Origin: Oligoflexia bacterium
GTDB lineage: Bacteria; Bdellovibrionota; UBA1018
Direction of reading: 5' to 3'
Length of the DNA: 56,860 bases
Assembly: GCA_903881565.1 (NCBI GenBank)
Contig: CAIRTR010000085.1
Coordinates: 1 to 56,860 of the forward strand
Part shown: piece after piece, positions 9,204 through 18,309 of the stretch
Layout of the letters: each line of letters starts with the position of its first letter
Numbering within the stretch: the stretch's first letter is position 1
Position numbers and translations under genes: made by a program
The notes under the pieces: model-generated
Told to the model about the DNA's origin: nothing
The model's input: only the letters and a program-made list of their open reading frames with translations
The model's database searches: none

Positions 9204-10109
9204 TCAATTGTAGCGATTGTTCAAGATAATGATTTCAACCCTGCGATTCTTTGCCCGAATCCAATGTTCATCTTCATCTGAGTGGGCTTGTTTTTTCGCA
9301 GGTTTTGCTGCATCACCTGCGGCATTTTCGCCGTCTTTGCCATCGCCCTTGTCGTCACCTTTATCATCACCTTTGTCTTCGGCCTTTTCCTTATTGCTTG
9401 CGAGCGGACGATAATGCGACATCCCAGAAGCACTGAGGCGCTTGGGATCCATTTCAAAGCGTTGCATCCAATACTTGACGACCCAAGAGGCGCGGGCGGC
9501 AGAAAGTTCCCAGTCACTTGAAAACCCCGCCTTCTTGGCCAAGGCCTCTTCTGAGGGATCCGTATGTCCTTCAATGCGAACATGGCGATCGGTTCGGGCC
9601 AAAATCTTTCCAATTCGATCCAGGATGGGGCGCATATCAAGCCTGACTTCGACATCACCTTGATCAAAAAAATCCTTCGCCGCCAGTCGAAGCATCATCC
9701 CTTTACTGTCGTACTGCATATTAAGTTTTTCGGAGAGATCCGACACGCCAAGCTCCAGGCTGATCGTCTCCTCCATGAGCTCGCGAATATCTTGCATCTC
9801 TGGATCGGGATCTGTGGCGGTATGGGTTTTCCCGGCCGGCATGTTCACAAGACGACCGGCTTGAGTTTGTTCTGCGTCAAACTGATTCACGCTCCCTCCC
9901 CCCGTGTTGCCAGTCAAATCCAGTTGCCCATAAGGAGCGGGAGCATTGAAAGCTTGAGCGATACTGGCTGAAACCTGTTTAAACTTTGCAATATCCGCCT
10001 GCGAGATGGCGTACATGATCACGAAAAAGGCAAAGAGCAGCGTAATAAAGTCGGCATAAGAAACCAGCCAGCGCTCAAGATTTACGTGTTCAGGGTGTTT
10101 TTTTCTCAC
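9204..10109 (-). CDS. motB: Flagellar motor protein MotB
   Basis: NLERWLVSYADFITLLFAFFVIMYAIS plus OmpA-like peptidoglycan-binding domain (VRIEGHTDPS...LSAARASWVVKYW...NRRVEIIIL). Confidence 0.93.
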   Translation of the reverse strand: MRKKHPEHVNLERWLVSYADFITLLFAFFVIMYAISQADIAKFKQVSASIAQAFNAPAPYGQLDLTGNTGGGSVNQFDAEQTQAGRLVNMPAGKTHTATDPDPEMQDIRELMEETISLELGVSDLSEKLNMQYDSKGMMLRLAAKDFFDQGDVEVRLDMRPILDRIGKILARTDRHVRIEGHTDPSEEALAKKAGFSSDWELSAARASWVVKYWMQRFEMDPKRLSASGMSHYRPLASNKEKAEDKGDDKGDDKGDGKDGENAAGDAAKPAKKQAHSDEDEHWIRAKNRRVEIIILNNRYN

Positions 10110-10894
10110 GCTTTAGCGTCTCCGCCGCCATGGCCTCCACCGCCTCTTAAATGCTCTTCGAGAAACACTTCCAATTTTTCTTTTAAGAAGTGAGGATTGA
10201 GTCCTTCTTGTATCCCCGTGACGCCCAGACGAATGACTTCTTTGACCATCATCCGCTGTTGGGCTTTCCGCTTCAATTTGGTCCCCCAAGGAATCAAGAT
10301 CAAGTTTGACAGCCCCACCCCGTAAACCGTCGCGACGAAGGCCACGGCGATCCCGTCTCCGATTTTCGAAGGGTCATTGAGCATCGACATAACGTGAATC
10401 AGACCCAAGACGGCTCCGATAATCCCGATGGTGGGCGCAAAACCTCCGGCGCCTTCAAAGACTTTTCCAGCCATTTCTTCTTCTTCAAACGTGATGTAGA
10501 TCTCGGTCTCCAGAATCTCTTTAACCGTATTGGGCTCAAAGCCGTCGATGACGAACTTGATGGAGCGTTTGAACATTTCGTTTTGAATCGTGTCTTTTTG
10601 CCCTTCGACGGCCAAGACACCCTCTTTTCGAGCAATGGTCGCAATGCGAACAATCTCCTCGATGACGGGCCGAAAATCCATGTCCACTTTCTTGTAAATC
10701 ACCGGAATCATCTGCACAGCGCGAATAATATCTTCAGTGGGATAAGCCACCAGCATCGCGCCCAACGTCCCCCCGACGACGATGATGGCTGCAGTGCCCT
10801 GCATGATTTGTCCGATATGGCCACCCTCAAGGAGTTGCCCCCCCACGATGGCGAAAAGACCCAAGAAACTTCCTACGACTGCGGCAATATCCAT
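10106..10894 (-). CDS. motA: Flagellar motor protein MotA
   Basis: MDIAAVVGSFLGLFAIVGGQLLEGG...APTIGIIGAVLGLIHVMSMLNDPSKIGDGIAVAFVATVYGVGLSN; start overlaps motB as a translationally coupled pair. Confidence 0.95.
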   Translation of the reverse strand: MDIAAVVGSFLGLFAIVGGQLLEGGHIGQIMQGTAAIIVVGGTLGAMLVAYPTEDIIRAVQMIPVIYKKVDMDFRPVIEEIVRIATIARKEGVLAVEGQKDTIQNEMFKRSIKFVIDGFEPNTVKEILETEIYITFEEEEMAGKVFEGAGGFAPTIGIIGAVLGLIHVMSMLNDPSKIGDGIAVAFVATVYGVGLSNLILIPWGTKLKRKAQQRMMVKEVIRLGVTGIQEGLNPHFLKEKLEVFLEEHLRGGGGHGGGDAKA

Positions 10895-10918
10895 GAATTC
10901 ACCTAGTCCTTTTATCCG

Positions 10919-11158
10919 TTATCTCTCTTGTTGCCCCGACTTCACTGGGGGAGGGCCACCTGAACTCAAGGGCAGCACTTCAAAAAGTTTCTTCCGATAT
11001 TCGACACTTCGTTCAATTACTTCAGTGACACTCTCGCGCACCATAATCTTTTCGCCCGTGACCAGAGTCAAAAGAGTATCGGGAGTGGACTCGATGTACT
11101 TGATCATCTCACAATTGACGACAAACGGTTGTCCAGCAAGCCGACTCACATGAATCAT
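10919..11158 (-). CDS. flbD: FlbD-family flagellar protein
   Basis: MIHVSRLAGQPFVVNCEMIKYIESTPDTLLTLVTGEKIMVRESVTEVIERSVEYRK; located upstream of motAB. Confidence 0.85.
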   Translation of the reverse strand: MIHVSRLAGQPFVVNCEMIKYIESTPDTLLTLVTGEKIMVRESVTEVIERSVEYRKKLFEVLPLSSGGPPPVKSGQQER

Positions 11159-11159
11159 T

Positions 11160-11188
11160 AAAACTCCCCTTGAGAAAACTCCCCTTGA
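11160..11188. repeat. Tandem direct repeat 2 x AAAACTCCCCTTGAG upstream of flbD
   Basis: aaaactccccttgag repeated back-to-back; the minus strand reads CTCAAGGGGAGTTTT twice, then AATG. Confidence 0.85.
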
Positions 11189-11221
11189 GACGTGTCTTAG
11201 TTAAAGTGTAACCTCAATCTT

Positions 11222-12550
11222 ATGACGTGGCTAGCTCCTCCAGACGAAAAGAGTCAAAAGACTAGTATGAGTCGTGGCGTTTCCACCTATCACCTCCCCG
11301 CCTCCTGGGGCCGAAGGTTAGGGGCAGCCGTAACGGATGGAATATTGGCGCTCGCAATTGGAGTGTCTGTCCTCACCCTGGGCAATCGGTTGGATTTTTG
11401 GTCGCTGACCCCCTCAAAACTCTGGATTTTGGGCGTCATTTTCATTTTTTTTGGAATCAGAAGACCTTCCCCAGGCACTCGCGTTTGGGGTATCAAAAAA
11501 GAGGGCCGCAATCGATTCCAACAAAAAGAGGCCTTGGGTTTTCTGATTTTCGTACGCATGGGGGCGACACTCATCCTGCTCTTCGCGCTTGTCGGTTTGA
11601 CCGAAGCCGCCCTTTTGAGCCATCCTCTTTGGAGCAGGGCTGCCCCATGGCAACCGACCGTGAATAACCCCACACTCGCCGTTACCTCACCCGCCCGACT
11701 TCGCCTCCCCTTTTTTTACACGCAGGCCCTTTGGCCCCTGAACTTTAACAGCCAGCCCATTTATTACGCGATCCCCTATGAAAAGGGCCCCCCCGAACAT
11801 TTCGTGGGACATATCATCGCTCGCTGGGACGAGCCCGGCTCGCCACGTGTTCGTGTGGTTTTCGAAGGCCCTAAGACCCCGAATGCGCCCTGGCCCATGA
11901 CGGCGATTCGAGATTGTTTTACAAAATCTTGGTTTTCGTTAATCAACCCTCAAGGCTTTGACTGCTTTGAAAAAAAACAGGACGTGCTCGCCAGACATTT
12001 GCGCGAGATCCATGCATTGAAAATGAGGGTTTCTAATATCCGTTGGTTTAAGCTGCCCTCCCAGGCTGAAGGGTTTTATCTGCATGCTGAAAAGGCCGAC
12101 AGTTTCCAGGAGCGGTTTTGTTTCATCACCCCTCACGGCATTCACCAAACGATCATCCTGGATCGGCCAAGCCACCCCAGCTCCGATTCCGCCTGGCAGG
12201 TTTTTCAAACTGTGCTTAACACCCTTGAACTTCGAGAAGACCTCAAAGACGGACAGGCTTGGGTGAATGAAGCCCTCTCAAAAGTAGATGTGAGAAATTC
12301 TGGGGAGGACGCCCTCAACCAGGCTCAGGCACTGCTCACCTCCAAGATCAGTGTCGATGGCAAGGTCCTGGACTCTTATTTCCATTTAGGGGGAACGGCC
12401 TACCTTTTAGCCAAGAAGAATCAGGCAATCCCCCGGGAGGTCGCGGGCACCTTGATAGAGAATATGGTCCATTATTCCCATGATTTAGCTCCTGAAGACC
12501 CTCGAACCGGCCAGCTGGAAAAAATGGCATTAGAAGCCAGAAGGAAGTAA
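11222..12550 (+). CDS. RDD-like membrane protein with C-terminal domain
   Basis: ASWGRRLGAAVTDGILALAIGV...RPSPGTRVWGIKKEGR...; two or three hydrophobic segments then a soluble region. Confidence 0.6.
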   Translation: MTWLAPPDEKSQKTSMSRGVSTYHLPASWGRRLGAAVTDGILALAIGVSVLTLGNRLDFWSLTPSKLWILGVIFIFFGIRRPSPGTRVWGIKKEGRNRFQQKEALGFLIFVRMGATLILLFALVGLTEAALLSHPLWSRAAPWQPTVNNPTLAVTSPARLRLPFFYTQALWPLNFNSQPIYYAIPYEKGPPEHFVGHIIARWDEPGSPRVRVVFEGPKTPNAPWPMTAIRDCFTKSWFSLINPQGFDCFEKKQDVLARHLREIHALKMRVSNIRWFKLPSQAEGFYLHAEKADSFQERFCFITPHGIHQTIILDRPSHPSSDSAWQVFQTVLNTLELREDLKDGQAWVNEALSKVDVRNSGEDALNQAQALLTSKISVDGKVLDSYFHLGGTAYLLAKKNQAIPREVAGTLIENMVHYSHDLAPEDPRTGQLEKMALEARRK

Positions 12551-12602
12551 GAAAAATACGTTAGTTTTTCTCCCCCCATTCAGGTAAAAGACCCCCCACA
12601 GC

Positions 12603-13145
12603 ATGAAATGCCCATTTTGTTCCACCTTCAACACCCGCGTCATCGACTCCCGCCTCAATCAAACGGGCGAAATCACTCGGAGGCGGCGCGAGTGCCTCCA
12701 TTGCGGAGGACGCCTTACGACCTACGAGCGCATCGAAGAGCAGATGCCAGCGGTGATCAAAAAAGATGGCAGACGCGAAGACTTTAATTCTAGAAAAATA
12801 TTGGATGGGATCCAAAAAGCCTGTCAAAAGCGCGAAGTGACCATTGCCCAGATGGAACAAATCGTCCAGGATTTGGAGCGAAAAATTCAAGCCATGGGCT
12901 TAAAAGAAATTCCATCGCGCGCCTTGGGCCAGGTCGTCATGAAGGCGCTGCATCGCCTGGATAAAGTCGCTTACATCCGATTTGCTTCGGTTTACCGCGA
13001 TTTTCGCGACGTCGAGGACTTTGTCGCGGAACTGCGGGGCTCCCAAGGCGAGTTGCTTGTTCTAGAAGAAGAAGACGATGCGACCGAAAATCTGAAGTTT
13101 CCTTTTATTGAAGATTCCGCACCCGAGGCACCCAAACGTTTATGA
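12603..13145 (+). CDS. nrdR: Transcriptional repressor NrdR
   Basis: MKCPFCSTFNTRVIDSRLNQTGEITRRRRECLHCGGRLTTYERIE zinc ribbon plus ATP-cone domain. Confidence 0.96.
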   Translation: MKCPFCSTFNTRVIDSRLNQTGEITRRRRECLHCGGRLTTYERIEEQMPAVIKKDGRREDFNSRKILDGIQKACQKREVTIAQMEQIVQDLERKIQAMGLKEIPSRALGQVVMKALHRLDKVAYIRFASVYRDFRDVEDFVAELRGSQGELLVLEEEDDATENLKFPFIEDSAPEAPKRL

Positions 13146-13591
13146 AATCCAGACATCTTGCTCGTGAAATCGCTCTCCAGATCCTCTACCGCTATGACAT
13201 CGCAGGCAATGCGCCTACCACCAGCGCCGCGCTCAAAGCTGAGCTTGAAGGGCATTTCGCCCATTTTCATGTCTCTGAGAACTTGCGTCCCTTTGTCGCG
13301 CTTCTCGTTGAAGGAACCCTGGGCGCCATGGCCATTTTGGATGCGCTTTTAGAGAAACATACCGATAATTGGAAACTATCGAGGCTCGCTCATGTCGATC
13401 GCTCGCTGCTTCGCATGGCCGTCTATGAGATGACCCAAATCTCCGATACGCCGATCTCGGTGGTCATTAATGAAGCCATTGAACTGGCTAAGCAGTTTGG
13501 TACGTCTGACTCCCCTTCGTTTGTCAACGGAGTCTTGGACGCCATCAAGGGCGCCCGGGAAATCCCTGCAGCCGCGCCGTCAGATCACTGA
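13142..13591 (+). CDS. nusB: Transcription antitermination factor NusB
   Basis: RHLAREIALQILYRYD...LSRLAHVDRSLLRMAVYEM...TPISVVINEAIELAKQFGTSDSPSFVNGVLDAI; overlaps nrdR by 4 nt. Confidence 0.95.
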   Translation: MKSRHLAREIALQILYRYDIAGNAPTTSAALKAELEGHFAHFHVSENLRPFVALLVEGTLGAMAILDALLEKHTDNWKLSRLAHVDRSLLRMAVYEMTQISDTPISVVINEAIELAKQFGTSDSPSFVNGVLDAIKGAREIPAAAPSDH

Positions 13592-13633
13592 CACTTGCAC
13601 ACTGCCCCCGAACTCATATAGAATATCCTCAGG

Positions 13634-14089
13634 ATGTCCGATGCTGATCGTCACAATAAAATTGAACTCGATCCTATCACAGCCTTAGAGAGCCAGACTC
13701 TCGAAGGCTGTGTTGCGACCTTGTATCAAAACGAAAGGCCGCTCTTCGGCTTAGCCGGTCTCTTGGATTGGCGCTTTCAAGGCGCGCTTTCCTCGTACCT
13801 GCGCTCGGGGGCGATGAGTGGCCGCGAGGGAGAGTGCATTTATGCGCCCTTTCAGAGCCATGGACGCGTCACTCATGTCATTTTCCTGGGCTGCGGCAGC
13901 AACAAAGCTTCGGGAGCTCGAAGCGTTCCCTCTCCCGCGTGTGTCGCCCTTCTGCGAAAGAATCTCGCGACCCTGACTTTACCGAAAATAGGCATTTCGC
14001 GAGCTGATTTTGGCACCCCTTCAGAATCCTTTTTTGAAGAGAATTTTCCTGATCATGGGAAAGGAGCTCCCCTTTGGGTGTGCCACTAA
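13634..14089 (+). CDS. Hypothetical protein, possibly like the N-terminal domain of M17 aminopeptidases
   Basis: Open frame with LAGLLDWRFQGALSSYLRSGAMSGREGE, an M17 N-domain-like pattern; no catalytic domain. Confidence 0.6.
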   Translation: MSDADRHNKIELDPITALESQTLEGCVATLYQNERPLFGLAGLLDWRFQGALSSYLRSGAMSGREGECIYAPFQSHGRVTHVIFLGCGSNKASGARSVPSPACVALLRKNLATLTLPKIGISRADFGTPSESFFEENFPDHGKGAPLWVCH

Positions 14090-14607
14090 AGCCTTCTCTC
14101 TCAGATTTGGCGGCGTGGTCGATCGATCGCTCAAAGAAGTTTGAGCCGCCGCAACGCAAACCCTTTGAGAAAATCACGGAAGCCTTGGATCTTCTCAACG
14201 GCCTGGCGGAGATTACGACCGAAAGTTTGAAGCAGATTCAGCCTAAAAAATCGGCTGCACCTCTCGTGACCGCTTCTGCTCCTGTGCCCGCCCCAGTGGC
14301 AGCAACGCCTTCGGCGGCCCCCGGAAAACTGATTCAAACCAAACCCATGTTTTCAACCTCACGCCCCGAGTACAAAGGCGCGCTTCAAGATCCAAAACTG
14401 GTCGAAGCGCTGTTGCGAATCACGCAAAACCGAAAAGCTCAAGGCAAGCCAAAACCCAAAGCCTCAACGATGCCTACCGAGGCCCAAGACAACGGGTTTC
14501 GCCTCATTCAACCTGAACAAATTGATGCCGGACTAAAACCGCAACCCGTGCGAGCAACTTTTTCTGCCAATCGCACTCCTGTAATGCGAACCCATAAACG
14601 AAAATGA
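14074..14607 (+). CDS. Hypothetical Pro/Ala-rich protein
   Basis: TTG start at 14074 with aaggag 7 nt upstream; low-complexity APVPAPVAATPSAAP linker; overlaps previous ORF by 16 nt. Confidence 0.55.
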   Translation: MGVPLKPSLSDLAAWSIDRSKKFEPPQRKPFEKITEALDLLNGLAEITTESLKQIQPKKSAAPLVTASAPVPAPVAATPSAAPGKLIQTKPMFSTSRPEYKGALQDPKLVEALLRITQNRKAQGKPKPKASTMPTEAQDNGFRLIQPEQIDAGLKPQPVRATFSANRTPVMRTHKRK

Positions 14608-14614
14608 GAACGTA

Positions 14615-15142
14615 GTGAGAGTCGTCGATTTTTTATCCTTCATCCTCAAATCCCACGGACAAACCCTGCAAGAACTTGCGGCTTTTTTGCAAGAAGACGT
14701 GCTCTTTGAAGTCCTGGAGCAAGCCGGAGAGCTCGATCGCCCCCCTTCGCTTGCCGAAGTGACCCAATACCTTTCGCTGCATACGACCCTAACCCCTTTG
14801 CGTGAAGCCCATCCCAGTTACGAGTCACCCTACGTCTTGTTGGAGAATACCGTTCGAGAAATCCATCTCTCCCCCGTCCTTGAGTTTCACCTCTGGGCCT
14901 ACCCCCATTATCGTGCCTTTGTCGAAAGTTCCGTGGATCTGAGCGCAAGCGTCGTACAAGATTCAAAAGGCCCTATTCTCGTTGGTGAAGCGGTTGAGAG
15001 AGCCCAGGAATGGGTTAAAACCCTCCCCTTGCCGCCTGAGTCAGGTAAGCTTGCTGAAGCCATCTCGCGCAAGATTTGGCTCAGATTTCGGACTGAAGCA
15101 CTCAAGAAAATGGGGCTGCGTCCCATTTCTGCAGCGACTTGA
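14615..15142 (+). CDS. Hypothetical protein
   Basis: Co-directional open frame 8 nt after the previous ORF (MRVVDFLSFILKSHGQTLQELAAFLQEDVLFEVLEQAGE). Confidence 0.55.
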   Translation: MRVVDFLSFILKSHGQTLQELAAFLQEDVLFEVLEQAGELDRPPSLAEVTQYLSLHTTLTPLREAHPSYESPYVLLENTVREIHLSPVLEFHLWAYPHYRAFVESSVDLSASVVQDSKGPILVGEAVERAQEWVKTLPLPPESGKLAEAISRKIWLRFRTEALKKMGLRPISAAT

Positions 15143-15226
15143 GCAGCAAGCGTCCTCCTTACGCAGTTTGCACTAGCTAATCAGCCGCCTGTCTTATTAA
15201 GATATTAATGGGGAATGTAGGTGCAT

Positions 15227-17096
15227 ATGGCGAAGGGAAAATCTCAAAACTTTATCGAAATCTTGAGCTGTGCTCTTGCGTTGCTGGCGGGGGGCCACGC
15301 GCTTGCCGGGACTCCGCGCAACATTAGCGAAGTGCCGCCTGCACGCACGGTTGAAGAATCCAAAGCGCGCTTTGATGATCGAGCCGCCGCGTTTATTCGC
15401 GACTATGCGGGCGTGCAATTGGGATTCATGGGATCCAACATCATGCGGTTTCCCATCATCTCGCTGGCGAGATTGCATTTTGGTGAAGACATTGAGTTGG
15501 TCAATCAGTCCATCATGGATCCAAGGTCCTATGCGTCCGCACTCCCAGGCACTGATTTTCATGACTTAGGAAAGCTATTCGCGCGAAACGGCGATTACGA
15601 CTTTGGTCTCAGAGGACTTGAAGTCCTCGCCTATCATTTTGCAAACCGGCCGGATTTACTTTGGCCAGAATCTCGCCAAAAAATCGTCTATGAGCTCATG
15701 ACCGCTACCGGCGGCGACTTCACGACTTACCACATGTTCGGGCCCGTAAAATGGAAAGAAACCGAAAACCATATTCTCCTTACCGAGAGTTCAAGGTTTC
15801 TCACCAATCAATTGCGTTTAAATGACCTTAAAGCGCAAGGCAAGTACGACGCAAGTTTTGACAATGACAAGAATGGGTTGAGCGAAAAGCTCCTGCGATT
15901 TATGCAGAAGTTCTTGAAAAATGACTTCGATGAGTTCAATTCTCGCCCCTATCAAAAGCTGGCTCTTGCCGCGGTAACGACGTTGTTTGAATATTCAGAG
16001 GACGCCCGAGTCAAACTCATGGCTGAAATGGTCATGAACTTTATGGATGCCAAATTTGCGGCCTCTTCAAAAAGCTTGCGCCGAAGCGTCCCCCTTTCAA
16101 CGGCAGCCCGCCTATGCCGAAACGCCCAATCTTGTGAGCATTGATCAAGAAAGCACACGCATGGCGCTGATGGCGGGCAACACCCAACACTTGGGCGAAA
16201 TGGATTCGCCCTACAGTTTGGATACGTGGAGTTTAATTGCGCAGGCCGTAGGAACTTACCGCGTTCCCGATATGATTTTGGATCTCATCGTTCGCGATGA
16301 GGAGCCGGGGCGTGTGTTTTTTCAGCGTTTTCATCATACCGCTTGGGAAGCTTATTCAGGCGCCCCTACGTTTCTGCTTGCCGCTGGCGGAAAATACAAA
16401 AGTCAGTGGGATTTTTTCACCAAGCAGTTGAGTTCCTGGGCAGTGCCCACGACGTTAATTCCTGCCCGCGAAGGTGTTTCTCGCGATCAAATGATTCACA
16501 TTGATGGATTGAGGCAGCTCAGTGCCAGACACAATCTGTGCTTAGCCCCCGGTTTTGCGTGCGGCATGAATGTCGTGATTCCCAAATTTATTCCTCCCTC
16601 TTGTCGCGAGACAGTGGGCAACTGGACGTTTGTGGATTTTACTTCGGCTGCGTGCCCCCTTCACTATGGTTTTTTTGTCGCCGCTTATATTGAACCTTGC
16701 ACCATGTGGAACTGCAAGAAAGTGGCAGACAATTTTGGTTTCTTGGAAGTGTCAGAACCCACGGCTTCGATGGATTTTGCAGCGTTTAAAAAGCAGATCT
16801 TGGCGAAGAACCCGGGGGCGAAATTCAAGCCCAGCGAAAACAATGTGTATGTCACTTCTCAGGGCGGGCGTGTGGAGTTTGAGCCCTTACCTTCCCTTGC
16901 TTACGATTACGGGATCCACGCCTGGAATGGTCAGAAGATGGATCTCAACGAGTTTCATTGGCCGCTGGCTCAAGGCGATTATATTCAGGCCGATGGCAGT
17001 GGGATGGTCATGATCACAAATCCGTATTTGCGCAAACGCATTATCCTGGATGGCCGAGATGCAATGAACCCTTGGCGCGGAGAAGTGGATCTCTAA
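15227..17096 (+). pseudogene. Secreted hypothetical protein interrupted by an apparent frameshift in a C5 tract
   Basis: ORFs 15221..16144 and 16047..17096 join as one protein if one C of the run at 16090-16094 is removed: ...SKSLRRSVPFQRQPAYAETPNLVSIDQES... Confidence 0.7.
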
Positions 17097-17262
17097 GTAT
17101 CCCGTGGGCAGCGTGGCTGCCCGGCGGATATGCGAATGTATCCGACTGGTATTTCTGGAATTTTTTTAAAATTTAATTGCAAATCTTTTTTCGTTCTGCG
17201 ATAAAGAGGCACTTTTACCCACAATAAGTGCGTTTTAATTACACCGTCTTTTCTATTTACCT

Positions 17263-18309
17263 TTGTCGCGCACTTTCATGAATTCACTAAAACCACTCTC
17301 TTTCATGAAAGGCACCAGACCTATGTCACTCCTTCAGCAAATCCACCAACGCGCCCTCGAACTCAGCACCCGTTACAAAAAGGCCGAAGCCGAATTGCTA
17401 GAAATTCTAGATCAGGTAGATCGCCACCGCGTTTATCTTGAGCAGGGGCACTCCAGCCTGTTTCTCTACGCCGTGCGGGGACTAGGTCTTTCCGAAGGCG
17501 TCGCTTACAACCTAATTACGGTTGCTCGCAAAGCGCGCGCGGTGCCTGAGATTAAGTCGATGATTGCCGAGGGCTCTCTGACCCTTTCCAATGCAAGAAG
17601 GATCACTCCCGTGCTCACGCCCCAAAACAAAAAGGAATGGTTGGAGAAGGCCGCTACCCTCTCCCAGCGGCAGCTTGAAAAAGAAGTTGCTAAAGTGAGG
17701 CCCCAAAGTGCGACGCAAGAGAGCGCAAGTTACGTATCGGAAACTCGCGTTAAACTTGAGGTCGGACTTTTCGAAAAAGACATGCTGGCACTTAGGCGCG
17801 TGCAAGACCTTTTGAGTCAAACGCGGGGTCGGGCGGTTTCACTTGAAGAAACCTTGGTAGCGATGACAGGTGAATACCTAAAACGCTTTGATCCGGTCCG
17901 CCGAGCTAAAAGGCAGATTGCGAAAAATGGCTCGGATTCGGCCCCGCAAGTCATACAGCCTGTATCGAGTCAGGCGATTGAGCCTGAAAAGACACGCAAA
18001 AAAACCACTAAACACGTCACCGGACGCGTCCCGATCCCCGCCCCACTCCTTCATCAAGTCCGACTCCGAGATCAAGGCCGATGCACCTACACACCGGATA
18101 ACGGAAAACGCTGCAACCAAAGCCGCTGGATCGAAATCCATCACAAAATCCCGGTATCCGAGGGAGGAGGCAACACTTTAGAGAATCTGACGACTTTCTG
18201 CTCGGCCCATCATGACTGGACTCACGCTACCGCTACAGCTCCATCCAATTCGCCCCTTGCGACGAATTCACCCGCAAAGGAACCGCCAAAGTCACAACAG
18301 TCTCCATGA
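17263..18309 (+). CDS. HNH endonuclease-domain protein (DUF222/13E12-like layout)
   Basis: C-terminal HNH: CTYTPDNGKRCNQSRWIEIHHKIPVSEGGGNTLENLTTFCSAHHDWTH; helical N-terminal region shared with ORF 50444..51472. Confidence 0.85.
   Translation: MSRTFMNSLKPLSFMKGTRPMSLLQQIHQRALELSTRYKKAEAELLEILDQVDRHRVYLEQGHSSLFLYAVRGLGLSEGVAYNLITVARKARAVPEIKSMIAEGSLTLSNARRITPVLTPQNKKEWLEKAATLSQRQLEKEVAKVRPQSATQESASYVSETRVKLEVGLFEKDMLALRRVQDLLSQTRGRAVSLEETLVAMTGEYLKRFDPVRRAKRQIAKNGSDSAPQVIQPVSSQAIEPEKTRKKTTKHVTGRVPIPAPLLHQVRLRDQGRCTYTPDNGKRCNQSRWIEIHHKIPVSEGGGNTLENLTTFCSAHHDWTHATATAPSNSPLATNSPAKEPPKSQQSP

Noticed and set aside
10394-10906. 170-aa plus-strand ORF opposite motA
   Set aside because: Antisense to a highly conserved gene.
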